Of a DNA stretch of 59,663 bases, positions 43,108 through 52,606 are shown one piece after another. A program made the translations under genes and the position numbers. The notes beneath the pieces are model-generated. The model searched no databases. It saw only the letters and a program-made list of their open reading frames with translations, and was not told the origin of the DNA. Origin of the DNA: Planctomycetota bacterium (GTDB taxonomy: Bacteria > Planctomycetota > UBA11346); assembly GCA_013816485.1 (NCBI GenBank), contig JACDEI010000032.1, positions 1-59,663 on the forward strand, given 5' to 3'. The number at the start of each line of letters is the position of its first letter. Positions within the stretch are counted from its first letter, which is position 1.

Positions 43108-44763
43108 TCATGGTTTGGCTTCGCCGTAGATGGATCGCACCGTCTGCTGTTCGGCATTCCTATTCCAGGCGCGGAAGGTCAGCACGTCGCCAGCCCGCAC
43201 CGCCTGCACTAGGTCGGCGTAGTGCTGCTGGAGGTAGGCTTTTTCCAGCGGTGCGATCACGGCAAAGGCGTGCGGCTGACCCCGGCGGGCCTCGGTGGAT
43301 GACGCGATGGTGATGGTGGCGGGCTGCGCCGGATTCACCCACGGCGCGCTCCAACGGTAGGTGTCGCCGTCGGCACCAGTGGGGATGAGCAGTACGCCAG
43401 GGGATGCAGCGCTGATCCGGCGACAGATCGCACTCATGGTCAGGGCGTCGCCACCATTCCCCAGAATGGGGAAGATCGTTGCGCCCCAGCGGCGCTGGGC
43501 GTAAGCGATCTTGGCCTGCACCTGCTGCGTCGGATCGCTAACCCGACGGAACACCAGGGCACCGCCAGCTGGCAATTCGGCGGCTTCGGTGCGCACCGTC
43601 ATGCCGATAGCAAAGCCGGCGGAACGGATGCGGGCGATGATGCGATCAGCAGCCGCGTCCATCTCGGGTGCGAGTGCGCTGAGCAGCCGCGCGTCACCGA
43701 CATATCCTGGGGCATGTTCCAGTCCTTCCAGATCCCAGAACAGCACGCCTTGCGCGTTGACGTTCTTCAGGTTGGCGATGGTGGAATCGATCAAGGTATC
43801 GAGCCGACGGTTGAACGCCGTGAGTCCAGCGGGCGTGGTGACATCGACCTTGGCGTCGCCGAACCAACCGCGCGGATTTGTCGCCCAGCCGCTGGTATCG
43901 CGGCACAGCATCATCACGCCGAGTGGACGGCGATCATCCCAGCGCAGGTTCTCGCTCCACGCTGTGGTCAACGGCTTGCCAGGCTCGGCGACGACGCCCT
44001 GGCCCGCGGTGAGGTCGATGCTCGCAGCATCCGCGGCGCTGACGCGCACGCGACCATGGTCGACCTCGACGCTAGTACGGGCGTCATTGGCGGTGACCGA
44101 GAAACGCGTCCCGATCACCGCGATCGTCGCCTGCGGCGTGGTGACGGTGAGCTGACGCGCGGCTGCCTGCGCGGCGACCGCGGCTCGGAGTGTGCCGCTG
44201 TCCAGGCCAAGCTGTGTACCGCCTGCATCCTGCGTCAGGCGCACGGTGGTCCGGCTGCCGAGACCGAGGACGGTGTCTTCGTGCACGAAACGGACCTCCA
44301 CGGTGGCGCCGAGCGCCACGGCGATGCGGTCGCCGGCGTGGATCGCCACGTCCGCCCGCAACGGTTCGGTCTGTTGATTGGCGCGATGCAACAGACCGGC
44401 ATCGCCGGTCGGAGCGGTGATCATGGCGATACGGGCGATGATGTTGCTGGACGGCAGGACGGTCGGCAGCACCAGCGCGCCGAGCGCGATCAGCAGCACG
44501 GCGGCGCTGGCGGCCAAGCGTCGTGCGGGGCGTTGCCACCAGGGCGTGGTCAGCGGTATCGCCGCCGCCGCCGTGCGCGGCTGCGCCGCCTCTGCGAACG
44601 GATATTGCCGCAACAGCAGTTCATGGTTGAGCGCCGCCCAGAACATCCGGCAGGCTGCGGGTTCCTCGCGCAGGCGGTTTTCAAACTGCGTCAGCACGTG
44701 GCCGCTCAACGTGCCCGCCAGGTAGCGGTCGACCAGATCAAGCAGTTCATCGCGCGGACTCAT
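43108..44763 (-). CDS. FecR-domain anti-sigma protein fused to a TIM-barrel-like extracytoplasmic domain
   Basis: 551 residues from the ATG at 44763, which overlaps the sigma factor stop codon (ATGA). The N-terminal cytoplasmic part (DELLDLVDRYLAGTLSGHVLTQFENRL) is an anti-sigma zinc-finger-like region. TM1 lies at about 86-105. A FecR domain follows (GDRIAVALGATVEVRFVHEDT, GLGSRTTVRL, VIGTRFSV). Residues about 270-480 form an extra domain with VLFWDLEGLEH, ADRIIARIRSAGFAIGMTVRTEA and AYAQRRWGATIFPILGNGGDAL. The last is the pattern of glycosyl-hydrolase-like TIM barrels. It ends in SAPWVNPAQPATI. It should hold the ECF sigma factor and sense a ligand outside through its barrel. Confidence 0.85.
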   Translation of the reverse strand: MSPRDELLDLVDRYLAGTLSGHVLTQFENRLREEPAACRMFWAALNHELLLRQYPFAEAAQPRTAAAAIPLTTPWWQRPARRLAASAAVLLIALGALVLPTVLPSSNIIARIAMITAPTGDAGLLHRANQQTEPLRADVAIHAGDRIAVALGATVEVRFVHEDTVLGLGSRTTVRLTQDAGGTQLGLDSGTLRAAVAAQAAARQLTVTTPQATIAVIGTRFSVTANDARTSVEVDHGRVRVSAADAASIDLTAGQGVVAEPGKPLTTAWSENLRWDDRRPLGVMMLCRDTSGWATNPRGWFGDAKVDVTTPAGLTAFNRRLDTLIDSTIANLKNVNAQGVLFWDLEGLEHAPGYVGDARLLSALAPEMDAAADRIIARIRSAGFAIGMTVRTEAAELPAGGALVFRRVSDPTQQVQAKIAYAQRRWGATIFPILGNGGDALTMSAICRRISAASPGVLLIPTGADGDTYRWSAPWVNPAQPATITIASSTEARRGQPHAFAVIAPLEKAYLQQHYADLVQAVRAGDVLTFRAWNRNAEQQTVRSIYGEAKP

Positions 44764-45275
44764 GGCGTCAGCCCCAGGCGAGCGAACACGCACTCGCGCA
44801 GGATCCGCCGCACGCGTGACATCAACACATGGACGACGTTGGCGGCCTTGCCCGAGCGCTCCGCGATCTCCGCCGGCGTCAGCCCGTCGCCATAGGCCAG
44901 GGCGGTCAACTGGCGTTGCGCCGGCGGCAACTGTTCCAGGCAGCGGTGCAGAGCCTCGCGTTGGCTCTGCCACGACTCGACATCCGGGGCGAGCGCTTCG
45001 AGCGCCGCTAGGGCCTCGTCCGACAGGGTCGCGCGGTCGCGTTGCCGCTCGCGCATCAACTCCATGGTCTTGAAACGCGCGATCGCCCGCGCCCAGGCCA
45101 GGAAATTGGTGCCCAGCTCAAAGCTGTCGGCGCGGCTGGTGACCACCAGGAACACCTCCTGCAGGATGTCCTCCGCCAAGACCAGGTCGCCGCATTGGCT
45201 GGCGATCGAACCGTGCAGCAGCCCGGAATGGCGCACAAAGAGCTGTTGGACCTGTTCAGTATGGGAGGGCGGCAT
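44760..45275 (-). CDS. ECF sigma factor of the planctomycete FecR-linked group
   Basis: 171 residues. Region 2 has EDILQEVFLVVTSRADSFELGTNFLAWARAIAR (core binding and -10 recognition). Region 4 has LPPAQRQLTALAYGDGLTPAEIAERSGKAANVVHVLMSRVRRIL, a helix-turn-helix for the -35 element. The layout fits the Rhodopirellula/Gemmata-type ECF group, whose genes precede FecR-like and DUF1549/1592-type genes. It is translationally coupled to the FecR gene and heads the operon down to 34821. Autoregulation is likely. Confidence 0.92.
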   Translation of the reverse strand: MPPSHTEQVQQLFVRHSGLLHGSIASQCGDLVLAEDILQEVFLVVTSRADSFELGTNFLAWARAIARFKTMELMRERQRDRATLSDEALAALEALAPDVESWQSQREALHRCLEQLPPAQRQLTALAYGDGLTPAEIAERSGKAANVVHVLMSRVRRILRECVFARLGLTP

Positions 45276-45902
45276 GGGGTTCCTGCACTTAATGAGTTTT
45301 CACCGGGCGGACCTTAACCACCAGTTCTTCGCTGTTGGACCCCTTAGAAGCAGTCTTGAAGGGCAGGGCCGACATGGAGGACCGGAGGAAGACAGCGCTG
45401 CGGAACCTCGGATGTTCACCGACACTTCGTTTCTCGCCTCTCTCCGGTTCTCCGGTCCTCCATGTGAATTTCGGCCGTTCAAGACAGCTTCTTAGCGCAA
45501 CGCCATGGTGCTGATTTAGATACCACGCAAACGCCGACCCCGAAAGCGGTCTCTGCAGCGTAGGGACGACGCATGGACTACGCCCGCCTCACGCCGCGTG
45601 CCTGGACCAAGCACAACCGCACTGCGGTGGCCTGACGGCTTCGCCACCTGGACAGAATCTGGCAGATTTGCTCTGTGCTAGTGGGCTACTTCGAACGCTA
45701 ACGTTCTACCTGTGGGCCTGGGGAGGGATGCCAAGCAGGTTTGTTGCCAACTCCGTTACCCAAAGAGGTCTCAAGGTCGGGCGCTACTGACGCGGCCAGA
45801 ACAACGCAATCGCGGCGGCTACCAGAGCCACCGAGCTGAGGCTCTGGGCTTGCCCGGTCTCGTGTTGTCCAAGCGCTGCCCTGCGAGTCACGGTTTCGCA
45901 AT
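45276..45902. other. Gene-free region with inverted repeat
   Basis: 627 bp between the sigma factor start and the histidine kinase stop. Beyond the inverted repeat at 45372-45464 I see small hairpins (for example AGAGCC ... GGCTCT near 45823-45848) and no coding sequence. The promoter of the ECF sigma operon must lie at its left end. Confidence 0.5.
45372..45464. repeat. Inverted repeat with heptamer-like arms
   Basis: ACATGGAGGACCGGAGG (45372-45388) pairs with TCTCCGGTCCTCCATGT (45448-45464), 16 of 17 bases, around a 59-nt loop. The arms contain short GGAGGAC/CGGAGGA units, like the other repeat hairpins in the window. Confidence 0.85.
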
Positions 45903-48900
45903 TTACACAGCGGATGTAAGCGCCTCGCGGACTATTTTCAGCAAGGAATCGGCAGTATAGGGCTTCGTAAGGAAGTGTTTTACTCCGCCGCTCATTGCTT
46001 TGGCGATAACACGATTTTCATGCAATCCGCTGGCTGCGATGATACGCACGTCGGGTCGCAACTTCATCAAAACGCGAATAACCGCGTTTCCATCCATGAT
46101 AGGCATCATCATGTCCGTAAGCACCAAAGATATGTCATGCTGTTGCGCGGCAAAGAGCGCCAGCGCATCGCTGCCATCAATGGCGAGAAGAACGCGGTAA
46201 CCAAAGGCTTCAAGAATCTGCCGGGTGAGTTGACGAACGCCCTCTTCATCATCGACGACCAAGACCAACTCTCCATTGCCCCTGGGGAGAGCGAGGCTCT
46301 CCCGCGAGGAATCCCCAGCGTTCGCAGCGGTTACTGCCGGGAGGTAAAGAGTGAAGGTGGAACCTCGTCCTGGCTCGCTGTACACCCGCATGAATCCGCC
46401 ATGGCTTTTTACCACGGCCAACGAAGTCGACAGACCCAGGCCAGTGCCCTTGCCGATTTCCTTGGTCGTGAAAAAGGGCTCGAATATCTTGTCCATGATG
46501 TCGTGCGGGATGCCGTCCCCGGTGTCCTCGACACGGATAACCACATAAGGCCCGGGCTTCGCATCCACATGCAACTTGGCGTAATGCTCATCCAGGAGGA
46601 CATTCTCTGATGACAACGTCAGCGCCCCACCATCAGGCATGGCATCACGTGCATTGACGCACAGGTTGAGCAGCACTTGATGGATTTGTGTCACATCGCC
46701 AATCACAGAGCCGATCTCGGGATCAATGGCAGTGCGCACCTGAATGTTTTTAAGGAACGTGTCATTGATGATGGTTGCGATGTCGCGGACCAGCCGCCTG
46801 ATATCGATCGGTAGCCGCTGCCCTTCGACACCGCGGGCAAAGGACAGCACCTGTTTGACCATGTCAGCGCCACGCTTAGCGCTGGAATCAATGATCGACA
46901 AGGTGCGGATGCGGCGTTTATCAGTCTCGCCGGTCATCAAGAGATCGATGGAGAGCAGGATGGGAGTGAGCACATTGTTGAGGTCGTGGGCGATTCCGCC
47001 GGCCAGGGTGCCGATGCTCTCCAGGCGCTGGGAACGCAGGAATTGCTTTTCGATCTTCCGCTTTTCGGTAATGTCAGTGCAGATGCTAAGAATCGATTTC
47101 GGCTGTCCGGCATGGTCGCGTACCAATGACCAGCGAGCCTCAATCAGCAGTTGATGGCCATCTTTGTTGGTCGGCGACAATTCCCCTATCCACTCTCCTC
47201 GCTCCAAAACTGCTTCTATTGCCTTATCGAAGGCAGTCGGGTCCTTGTAGGCCAGATCGCGGAACGATTTCCCCAGGGCCTCGACCACGCTCCATCCATA
47301 CACCCGCTCTGCGCCTTTGTTCATGTACGTCGTACGATGGAGCAGATCATGTACTGAGATAGCATCCCTGGCTTCGTCAAGGAGTGTCGCCTGCTCAGCG
47401 ATCCGTTCATCTGCTTGTTTGCGGGCAGTGTGGTCGTTCATGCCGCCGATCATGCGGATGGCTTTCCCTTCGGCGTTGAGAATGAGATGCCCACGATCCG
47501 TCACATCGGCGTAACTGCCGTCTTTGCGGCGAAAACGATAGTCCTGAGACCACAGGTTGGCACCCGTTCGGATGGCGTGGTAAAAACTGTCAATGATGCG
47601 CTGGCGATCTTCGGGATGAATACGTGTGATCCAGAAATCGAGTGTCGGCTCAACGTCATTAAGCGAATAGCCGAACAGCGTTTCAATGCCTTCATTCCAC
47701 CACAAGTTATTGCTGACCACGTTCAAATCCCAGATCGCGTGGTTGGTCGCCTTGGCCAAGAGACGAAAGCGCTCCTCGCTGATTCGGACGGCTTCACGTG
47801 CGCGTTGTTGTTCAAGAGCGAAGGAGATGTTGTCGCCAACGGCGATCATCAGGGCGATTTCATCCGCGAGAAAATAGTTTTCATCTTTCGAGTACAGCAC
47901 CAGTGCCGCGGTGACCACCCCGTCGGCGGTGAGAGGAAACGCGGCCGCAGCACGCAGATTGTTACTGGCAGCGGCTGCCTGCCAGGGAGCCATGCGCGGA
48001 TCCTGGGCAAAGTCGTTGCAGACATCATGGCGACCAGTTCGGAGCGCCGTGCCAAGGGGTCCCTTGGAGTTGGCGCTGTGTTCGTCCTGGGAGATGATGA
48101 AGTTGTTCAGGTAGTCACCGGTGTCTCCTGCCACGGCAATCGTGCGGACGCGCGCGTCTCTCGGCTCCGCCTCGGCAATGAGGGCGACGCGGAACAGCCC
48201 ATCGTCGACCATGATCCGACACACTTGGTCGTAGAGCTGGCCGGGTGTTTGTGCCTTGACGATAGCGGCTCCGATTTTGCTCAGGACCAAGTACAGCCGA
48301 TTGATGCGCTGCAAGCGCACGTCGGCAGTTTTTCGCGCCGTGATATCTTCAATGATGGAGATGAAATACGGAGGTTCGGAGTGATGGCGGACCAAGGTGG
48401 TTACCAAGTTGACCCACAGGGCTTCGCCATCCTTACGCCGATAACGTTGTTCTGCAGAGTAAGACAATTGGGTTCCCGCCAGCATCGCTTGACGCGCGGC
48501 CTCAGCTGGGGCACGGCAATCGGGGAAGCTGAGGTCTACAAAGGCCTGCCGAAGCAGTTCCTCGTTGGTAAATCCGAGCATGGCACATAGACGTTCGTTA
48601 ACTCGAAGGAATCGACCGTCGTCGGCGACATGGGCGACCCCGACGGCGGCTTGTTCAAAGGTGGTACGGAAACGAACTTCACTTTCCTGCAACGCCAATT
48701 CAGCAAGCTTTCGTTCGGTGATGTTGATGTGGGCGATCACGGCACCGTCGCGTCGTTCCGCGCTCAAGGGCGTGATCGTCAAAAGGAACCAACGCCGTTC
48801 ATTCGGCGCGTGGCAGGGATACTCGTGGGTGAAATCCGTCACCTGACCTTCCAACACGCTGCGGAGACCGATGGCAACTACCTGTGCGCCGGTCGATTCC

Positions 48901-49346
48901 TCGTGGTGAACACGCTCGCATACCATCAGGTAATTCTGTCCCACACCGAAGATTGAGTCCGGGAATTGGTTTTCGGCTGCGAACCGGCACCACGCCCGGT
49001 TGACGGCAGTGATGACACCGTCGGCGTCAACCAGGGCGATATGGGAAGGCAGGGCGTCGAGAATTGCCGTCTGGAGATCGACCTGTTTCTGGAGCACCTT
49101 AACCGTGGTGCGCAGGTGATTTCCCACCACCTGAAGCTTTGAAGTCGCGCCATTTTGGCCGGGCCTGTCCTGCTCAATTATATGCGTGTGGAGGTCTGCT
49201 TCCGCTTGCGCGAGTAGTCGCAACAGACCGGCTAAGTCTTGTCCTGGTTTTCCAATTGAGGCTGATTCGGTATTCACGGTGTCACCGTACTCGCCGAGCA
49301 AAGCAAAGAAATGGCAATCGAATGATCGGTCTACCGTTCGAACCAT
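45903..49346 (-). CDS. Hybrid sensor histidine kinase (PAS/GAF sensor, HisKA, HATPase, receiver)
   Basis: 1147 residues if started at the ATG at 49346; a GTG at 49277 is also possible. No membrane segment is evident, so it is likely cytoplasmic. A coiled N terminus is followed by PAS domains at about 90-215 and 220-340, GAF at about 350-510 and two more PAS domains at 520-650 and 655-770. The HisKA motif is [13 protein letters not shown] (His near 786). ATPase motifs are [17 protein letters not shown] and GTGLGLS. A C-terminal receiver has [12 protein letters not shown], phosphoacceptor [10 protein letters not shown] (Asp near 1078) and LTKPY. No response regulator partner is adjacent, so the output is presumably through the receiver to a distant phosphotransfer protein. 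Confidence 0.93.
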   Translation of the reverse strand: MVRTVDRSFDCHFFALLGEYGDTVNTESASIGKPGQDLAGLLRLLAQAEADLHTHIIEQDRPGQNGATSKLQVVGNHLRTTVKVLQKQVDLQTAILDALPSHIALVDADGVITAVNRAWCRFAAENQFPDSIFGVGQNYLMVCERVHHEESTGAQVVAIGLRSVLEGQVTDFTHEYPCHAPNERRWFLLTITPLSAERRDGAVIAHINITERKLAELALQESEVRFRTTFEQAAVGVAHVADDGRFLRVNERLCAMLGFTNEELLRQAFVDLSFPDCRAPAEAARQAMLAGTQLSYSAEQRYRRKDGEALWVNLVTTLVRHHSEPPYFISIIEDITARKTADVRLQRINRLYLVLSKIGAAIVKAQTPGQLYDQVCRIMVDDGLFRVALIAEAEPRDARVRTIAVAGDTGDYLNNFIISQDEHSANSKGPLGTALRTGRHDVCNDFAQDPRMAPWQAAAASNNLRAAAAFPLTADGVVTAALVLYSKDENYFLADEIALMIAVGDNISFALEQQRAREAVRISEERFRLLAKATNHAIWDLNVVSNNLWWNEGIETLFGYSLNDVEPTLDFWITRIHPEDRQRIIDSFYHAIRTGANLWSQDYRFRRKDGSYADVTDRGHLILNAEGKAIRMIGGMNDHTARKQADERIAEQATLLDEARDAISVHDLLHRTTYMNKGAERVYGWSVVEALGKSFRDLAYKDPTAFDKAIEAVLERGEWIGELSPTNKDGHQLLIEARWSLVRDHAGQPKSILSICTDITEKRKIEKQFLRSQRLESIGTLAGGIAHDLNNVLTPILLSIDLLMTGETDKRRIRTLSIIDSSAKRGADMVKQVLSFARGVEGQRLPIDIRRLVRDIATIINDTFLKNIQVRTAIDPEIGSVIGDVTQIHQVLLNLCVNARDAMPDGGALTLSSENVLLDEHYAKLHVDAKPGPYVVIRVEDTGDGIPHDIMDKIFEPFFTTKEIGKGTGLGLSTSLAVVKSHGGFMRVYSEPGRGSTFTLYLPAVTAANAGDSSRESLALPRGNGELVLVVDDEEGVRQLTRQILEAFGYRVLLAIDGSDALALFAAQQHDISLVLTDMMMPIMDGNAVIRVLMKLRPDVRIIAASGLHENRVIAKAMSGGVKHFLTKPYTADSLLKIVREALTSAV

Positions 49347-49499
49347 TGAAGATGGACGGTCTCCGTCTAAACAAGGGAATGTATAGCGATGTGCCGGTCG
49401 GCGAGTCGCTGCTGGTGGAACAAATACCAAGCTGATCTGTAACGAGGACGCGAACAATGGTCGTACAACAGTGACGAAACCTTACGCGGCGCAGTTCCC

Positions 49500-49650
49500 G
49501 GCCTTGCTCAGGCTGGCCGCAGGTAGTCATGAACGTCGTCTCCGGCATCTTGACCAAGCCGATCGATTCGAGCGAGCTCTACCGCCTGCTCATCCTGATC
49601 GCTGATCGGCAGGCGGTCCAGGACGCAAGATCAGCATCACCGCCACGATG
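49500..49650 (+). pseudogene. Possible C-terminal fragment of a receiver domain
   Basis: A short plus-strand frame reads VVSGILTKPIDSSELYRLLILIADR around 49533-49610, which is the usual end of a receiver domain (the LTKP loop and last helix). Nothing upstream in frame resembles the rest of a receiver, and the 3' end overlaps the EamA gene. It may be what is left of a response regulator next to the histidine kinase. The match is short and could be chance. Confidence 0.35.
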
Positions 49651-50531
49651 ATGAGCATGCCGGCGAACAGCGTGTGTCCGCTCAACGGTTCGCCGAGCAC
49701 CAGCCAGCCGAGCACCACGGCCACCACCGGATTGACGAAGGCGTAGGTCGATACTCGCGTCATAGTCGAATGCCGCAGCAGGTAGACGTAGGCGCTGAAG
49801 CCGACGATTGCACCGATGAAGATCAGGTAGGCGAGCGCCAACCACGACCGTAGCGAGATCGTGGTCACCTCCAGGTGCGTGGCTTCGCCGCTGACAACAC
49901 CGGCCAAGCCCAGGCCGAGCGCACCGCAGACCATCTGCGCACCCGAGGACATCCACGGCGAGCTCGGCAGTGGCAGACGCTTGGCGCACAACGATCCGAT
50001 CGCCCACGACAACGCCGCCATCACGATGGTGAGTGAACCGATCACCAGCGGCATGGTCACGGTGGCGCCGACCGGGGCACCGACCAGCAGGGCGACGCCT
50101 ACTAGGCCGATGGCGATGCCAACCAGCGCCGTCCACGCCGGTCGCGGTGACGATCCCACCACCCACGGCACCATGGTCATCCAGAACGGCGTGGTGGTGA
50201 TCAGCAACGCGGCGATGCCGGAGGGCACCCAGTGCTGGGCCCACGCCACCGCGCCATTGCCGCCAAGAAACAGTAGCGAACCGACGATCGCCGCCGAACG
50301 CCAGTGCTGCGCGCTCGGCAACGCGTCGCCCAGCGCGCGACGGACGGCGATCAGCAAGGTGCCGGCGACGATGAAACGCGTCGCCGCCATCAGGAACGGC
50401 GGCATGGTCTCGATGGCGATCGCCATGCCCAGATACGTGCTGCCCCACACCACGTAGATTATCGCGAAGGCGATGACGAGCTGCGCGGTCGAAGCTGTTG
50501 GCGTAGTTGCCGTGGGAAGTGGTGTATTCAT
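49590..50531 (-). CDS. EamA/DMT-family transporter (RhaT/YedA-like exporter)
   Basis: 313 residues from the ATG at 50531; the frame further upstream runs through heptamer repeats and was rejected. There are about ten hydrophobic helices in two EamA repeats: LVIAFAIIYVVWGSTYLGMAIAIE and PPFLMAATRFIVAGTLLIA open the first, and SWAIGSLCAKRLPLP and FSAYVYLLRHSTMTRVSTYAFVNPVVAVVLGWL lie in the second, with the family-typical NP and GE motifs. Proteins of this group export amino acids or small metabolites. No ligand can be assigned. The C terminus overlaps a possible receiver fragment on the other strand. Confidence 0.92.
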   Translation of the reverse strand: MNTPLPTATTPTASTAQLVIAFAIIYVVWGSTYLGMAIAIETMPPFLMAATRFIVAGTLLIAVRRALGDALPSAQHWRSAAIVGSLLFLGGNGAVAWAQHWVPSGIAALLITTTPFWMTMVPWVVGSSPRPAWTALVGIAIGLVGVALLVGAPVGATVTMPLVIGSLTIVMAALSWAIGSLCAKRLPLPSSPWMSSGAQMVCGALGLGLAGVVSGEATHLEVTTISLRSWLALAYLIFIGAIVGFSAYVYLLRHSTMTRVSTYAFVNPVVAVVLGWLVLGEPLSGHTLFAGMLIIVAVMLILRPGPPADQRSG

Positions 50532-50563
50532 GTGCCACCGATGGATTCGTCGGGAGGACAACC

Positions 50564-50671
50564 GTGCGAGGTGCGACGTGCGAGGTGCGAATTTTTGCTC
50601 CCCGCGCACCACCACGGCAATCCGGTTTGCTGCGCAAGCGCACCTCGCACCTCGCACGTCGCACCGCGCAC
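50564..50671. repeat. Heptamer repeat GTGCGAG x4 with inverted copy
   Basis: GTGCGAG, GTGCGAC, GTGCGAG, GTGCGAA at 50564-50591 and the reverse-complement array CTCGCAC, CTCGCAC, GTCGCAC, CGCGCAC at 50644-50671. They would form a long hairpin just upstream of the EamA start codon (minus strand). Confidence 0.92.
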
Positions 50672-50742
50672 TCCGCCGAAGGCGAAGCTCTGGATGATGT
50701 TGATCGCACAAGTGTCAGTGATCATGGCAGACTCCAGAAACG

Positions 50743-50784
50743 ACCGGACCCGCTGCGATGCAGCGGGTCCGGTGGGTGGGTGGG
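50743..50784. promoter_or_regulatory. Perfect hairpin followed by G-quadruplex motif
   Basis: A perfect 14-bp stem ACCGGACCCGCTGC, loop GAT, GCAGCGGGTCCGGT covers 50743-50773. Four GGG tracts at 50765-50784 (GGG-N6-GGGTGGGTGGG) can form a G-quadruplex that competes with the hairpin. It lies upstream of the EamA gene and could be a leader structure for it, or the end of the integron transcript. Confidence 0.6.
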
Positions 50785-51006
50785 ATGGTCAACGACCGTC
50801 ATCCTCGTCCACGCCGAACCCGTTGGTCCACCCACTTCTGAGCGGCCACGGCCGGGAGACGGAGTCGGATGCAGGCGACGGGCATGGCTGAGATGGTGTG
50901 GGGAGTGCTCCGCTGTCCAGCGCGATGCGGCGGTCACTGTGCTGCCCCGACAGCGGGGTAACTGTTATGCCGATTGTTGGGGGGCGATCCGGTCAATCGG
51001 ATGGAT

Positions 51007-51073
51007 CTGATCCTCCCCCGGCTCCACGTACGGGGGGTTATGCGGGGCGTCCACAAAACCGGGGGAGGATCAG
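51007..51073. repeat. 15-bp perfect inverted repeat downstream of intI
   Basis: CTGATCCTCCCCCGG (51007-51021) and CCGGGGGAGGATCAG (51059-51073) are exact reverse complements around a 37-nt interior. It could be a terminator for intI, 330 bp beyond its stop codon, or a remnant of a small element. Confidence 0.75.
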
Positions 51074-51138
51074 CTTTCCCTGCCCTTGGCTCGGCGGGCC
51101 CAACTATATTGAGCGTGAAACCGCATCGAATTGAACAG

Positions 51139-51259
51139 GAGACGCAGAGACGCAGAGACGCGGAGAGCGGATGAGGGTAAAAAAGCAGGGATGTCGGCGC
51201 AAAGCCATTTTCGCCTCCTCCGCGTCTCTGCGTCTCCGCGCCTCCGCGTCTCCTGCTCG
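51139..51259. repeat. Octamer repeat (GACGCAGA-type) with inverted copy
   Basis: Units GGAGACGC, AGAGACGC, AGAGACGC, GGAGAGCG at 51139-51170, and the reverse-complement array CCGCGTCT, CTGCGTCT, CCGCGCCT, CCGCGTCT, CCTGCTCG from 51220. The loop is about 50 nt. It is an 8-nt-period member of the same class as the heptamer arrays. Confidence 0.88.
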
Positions 51260-51341
51260 CTGTCAGGCATTATCTCCGTTCAGCAAAGGACCCATACGAA
51301 ATGACACAGAGCTAGATATTTGGGTAGCCCTGAGGTGATAC

Positions 51342-51362
51342 CCATCGTCCATCGTCCATCTT
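51342..51362. repeat. Heptamer tandem repeat CCATCGT x3
   Basis: CCATCGT, CCATCGT, CCATCTT. It lies 39 bp beyond the intI stop codon. Confidence 0.75.
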
Positions 51363-51400
51363 CTTTCTGAAGAAAGACAACCAATCAAACCGCAGCGTGG

Positions 51401-52606
51401 CTAGTTGTCGCGCAACAGGTCATCCGCTGGGCTCGCGACACCACCCGGACCACGCGTGGAGACATGGGTGTAGATCATGGTGGTACTGATGTCGCTGTGT
51501 CCGAGCAATTCCTGGATCGAACGCAGATCCTGACCGCGTTCCAGCAGGTGGGTGGCGAAGCAATGACGTAGCGTGTGGGTGCAGGCAGGCACCAAAATGC
51601 CGGCTGCCCGGTAGGCAAGACGATAGGTCTTCTGGATGTGGTGGTCGTCCAGATGATGCCGTTTATTGCGGCCGTCGTCGGGATCCTGGCTGTGGCGACC
51701 ACTAGCGAAGACGTACTGCCACGGCCATTGCCGAGCCAGGGTGGGTGCCTTGCGTGCCATGGCATGTGGCAGATGCACTTCACCCAGGCCCTGATCCAGA
51801 TCCAGGCGATGTTGCTGGAAGCGCTCCTGCAAGTGTCGCCGCAACGGTTCAATCGCCACGAGCGGTAACGGCACCATGCGGTCCTTGCCGCCTTTGCCGT
51901 GTCGCACCACCACCAGGTGTCGCTCCAGGTCCAGATCCTTCACCCGCAGGCGCAGTGCCTCCAACAAGCGCAGCCCACCACCATACTGCAACAGCGCGAC
52001 CAATCGGGCTTGGCCACGGATTTGATTGAAAAAATCCGCAACCTGACTCCGCGACAGGACGGTAGGCAGATGCAGGGTCCGCTTTGCCCGCACCGCGCGG
52101 ATGGAGCCCGGCGGCAATGGCTGAGCTAACACCTGGCCATAGAGGAACACCAGGGCATTGAGCGCCTGGTGTTGCGTCGACGCTGACACGTGGCCACGTA
52201 CAGCCAAGTCGGAGATGAAGGCGGTGACTTCGATCGGCCCCAGGTCCGCCGGATGTTGGCGATCATGGAACATCACGAAGCGGCTTGCCCAATGGATATA
52301 GGTTGCCGCCGTGCGGCGTGAATAATGGCGGACCAGACACACTCGTTCGATGGCACGCCCGATATCGGCCAGTGGGATGCGCTGAGGTGTGCGACCTGAC
52401 TCAGGTGCCGGGGTCGGCGATGAATATCCGTACGCTGGTGGATCGTTCAGCACCTCGACTGAGCACCCAGGCACTGCTTGTTTTGCGCTAGGAGACGGGG
52501 AGATTGCCCACGACATGTACGCCCCGATCTCTACGCCACCATCCGGCAGTTTGCTGGGCCAAGTCCCTTCACTGGAGGGAACGGCCAGGGATTGTGACGG
52601 GTTCAT
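51401..52606 (-). CDS. intI: Integron integrase IntI (tyrosine recombinase)
   Basis: 401 residues in the full frame; starts at 52606 or, more likely, the ATG at 52516. It catalyses attC x attI and attC x attC recombination of gene cassettes. The N-terminal core-binding domain begins near residue 80 ([31 protein letters not shown], the usual IntI opening). Catalytic residues are Arg213 in GGGLRLLEA, Lys near 239-241 in HGKGGKDR, His344 and Arg347 in HTLRH, His370 in LGHSD and Tyr379 in MIYTHV. The IntI-specific insertion is present at about 275-300 ([19 protein letters not shown]), which separates integron integrases from XerC/D. The gene points away from the cassette array, as in class 1 integrons. 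The first 80 residues are not family-like. Confidence 0.96.
   Translation of the reverse strand: MNPSQSLAVPSSEGTWPSKLPDGGVEIGAYMSWAISPSPSAKQAVPGCSVEVLNDPPAYGYSSPTPAPESGRTPQRIPLADIGRAIERVCLVRHYSRRTAATYIHWASRFVMFHDRQHPADLGPIEVTAFISDLAVRGHVSASTQHQALNALVFLYGQVLAQPLPPGSIRAVRAKRTLHLPTVLSRSQVADFFNQIRGQARLVALLQYGGGLRLLEALRLRVKDLDLERHLVVVRHGKGGKDRMVPLPLVAIEPLRRHLQERFQQHRLDLDQGLGEVHLPHAMARKAPTLARQWPWQYVFASGRHSQDPDDGRNKRHHLDDHHIQKTYRLAYRAAGILVPACTHTLRHCFATHLLERGQDLRSIQELLGHSDISTTMIYTHVSTRGPGGVASPADDLLRDN

Noticed and set aside
49579..50709. 376-codon frame parallel to the EamA gene
   Set aside because: Arg/His-rich shadow frame in GC-rich DNA; the other frame encodes ten clear membrane helices.
50712..50890. 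Amino-acid attenuator with leader peptide on the plus strand
   Set aside because: A short frame overlaps the hairpin at 50743, but it has no run of one amino acid and no biosynthesis gene follows on that strand.
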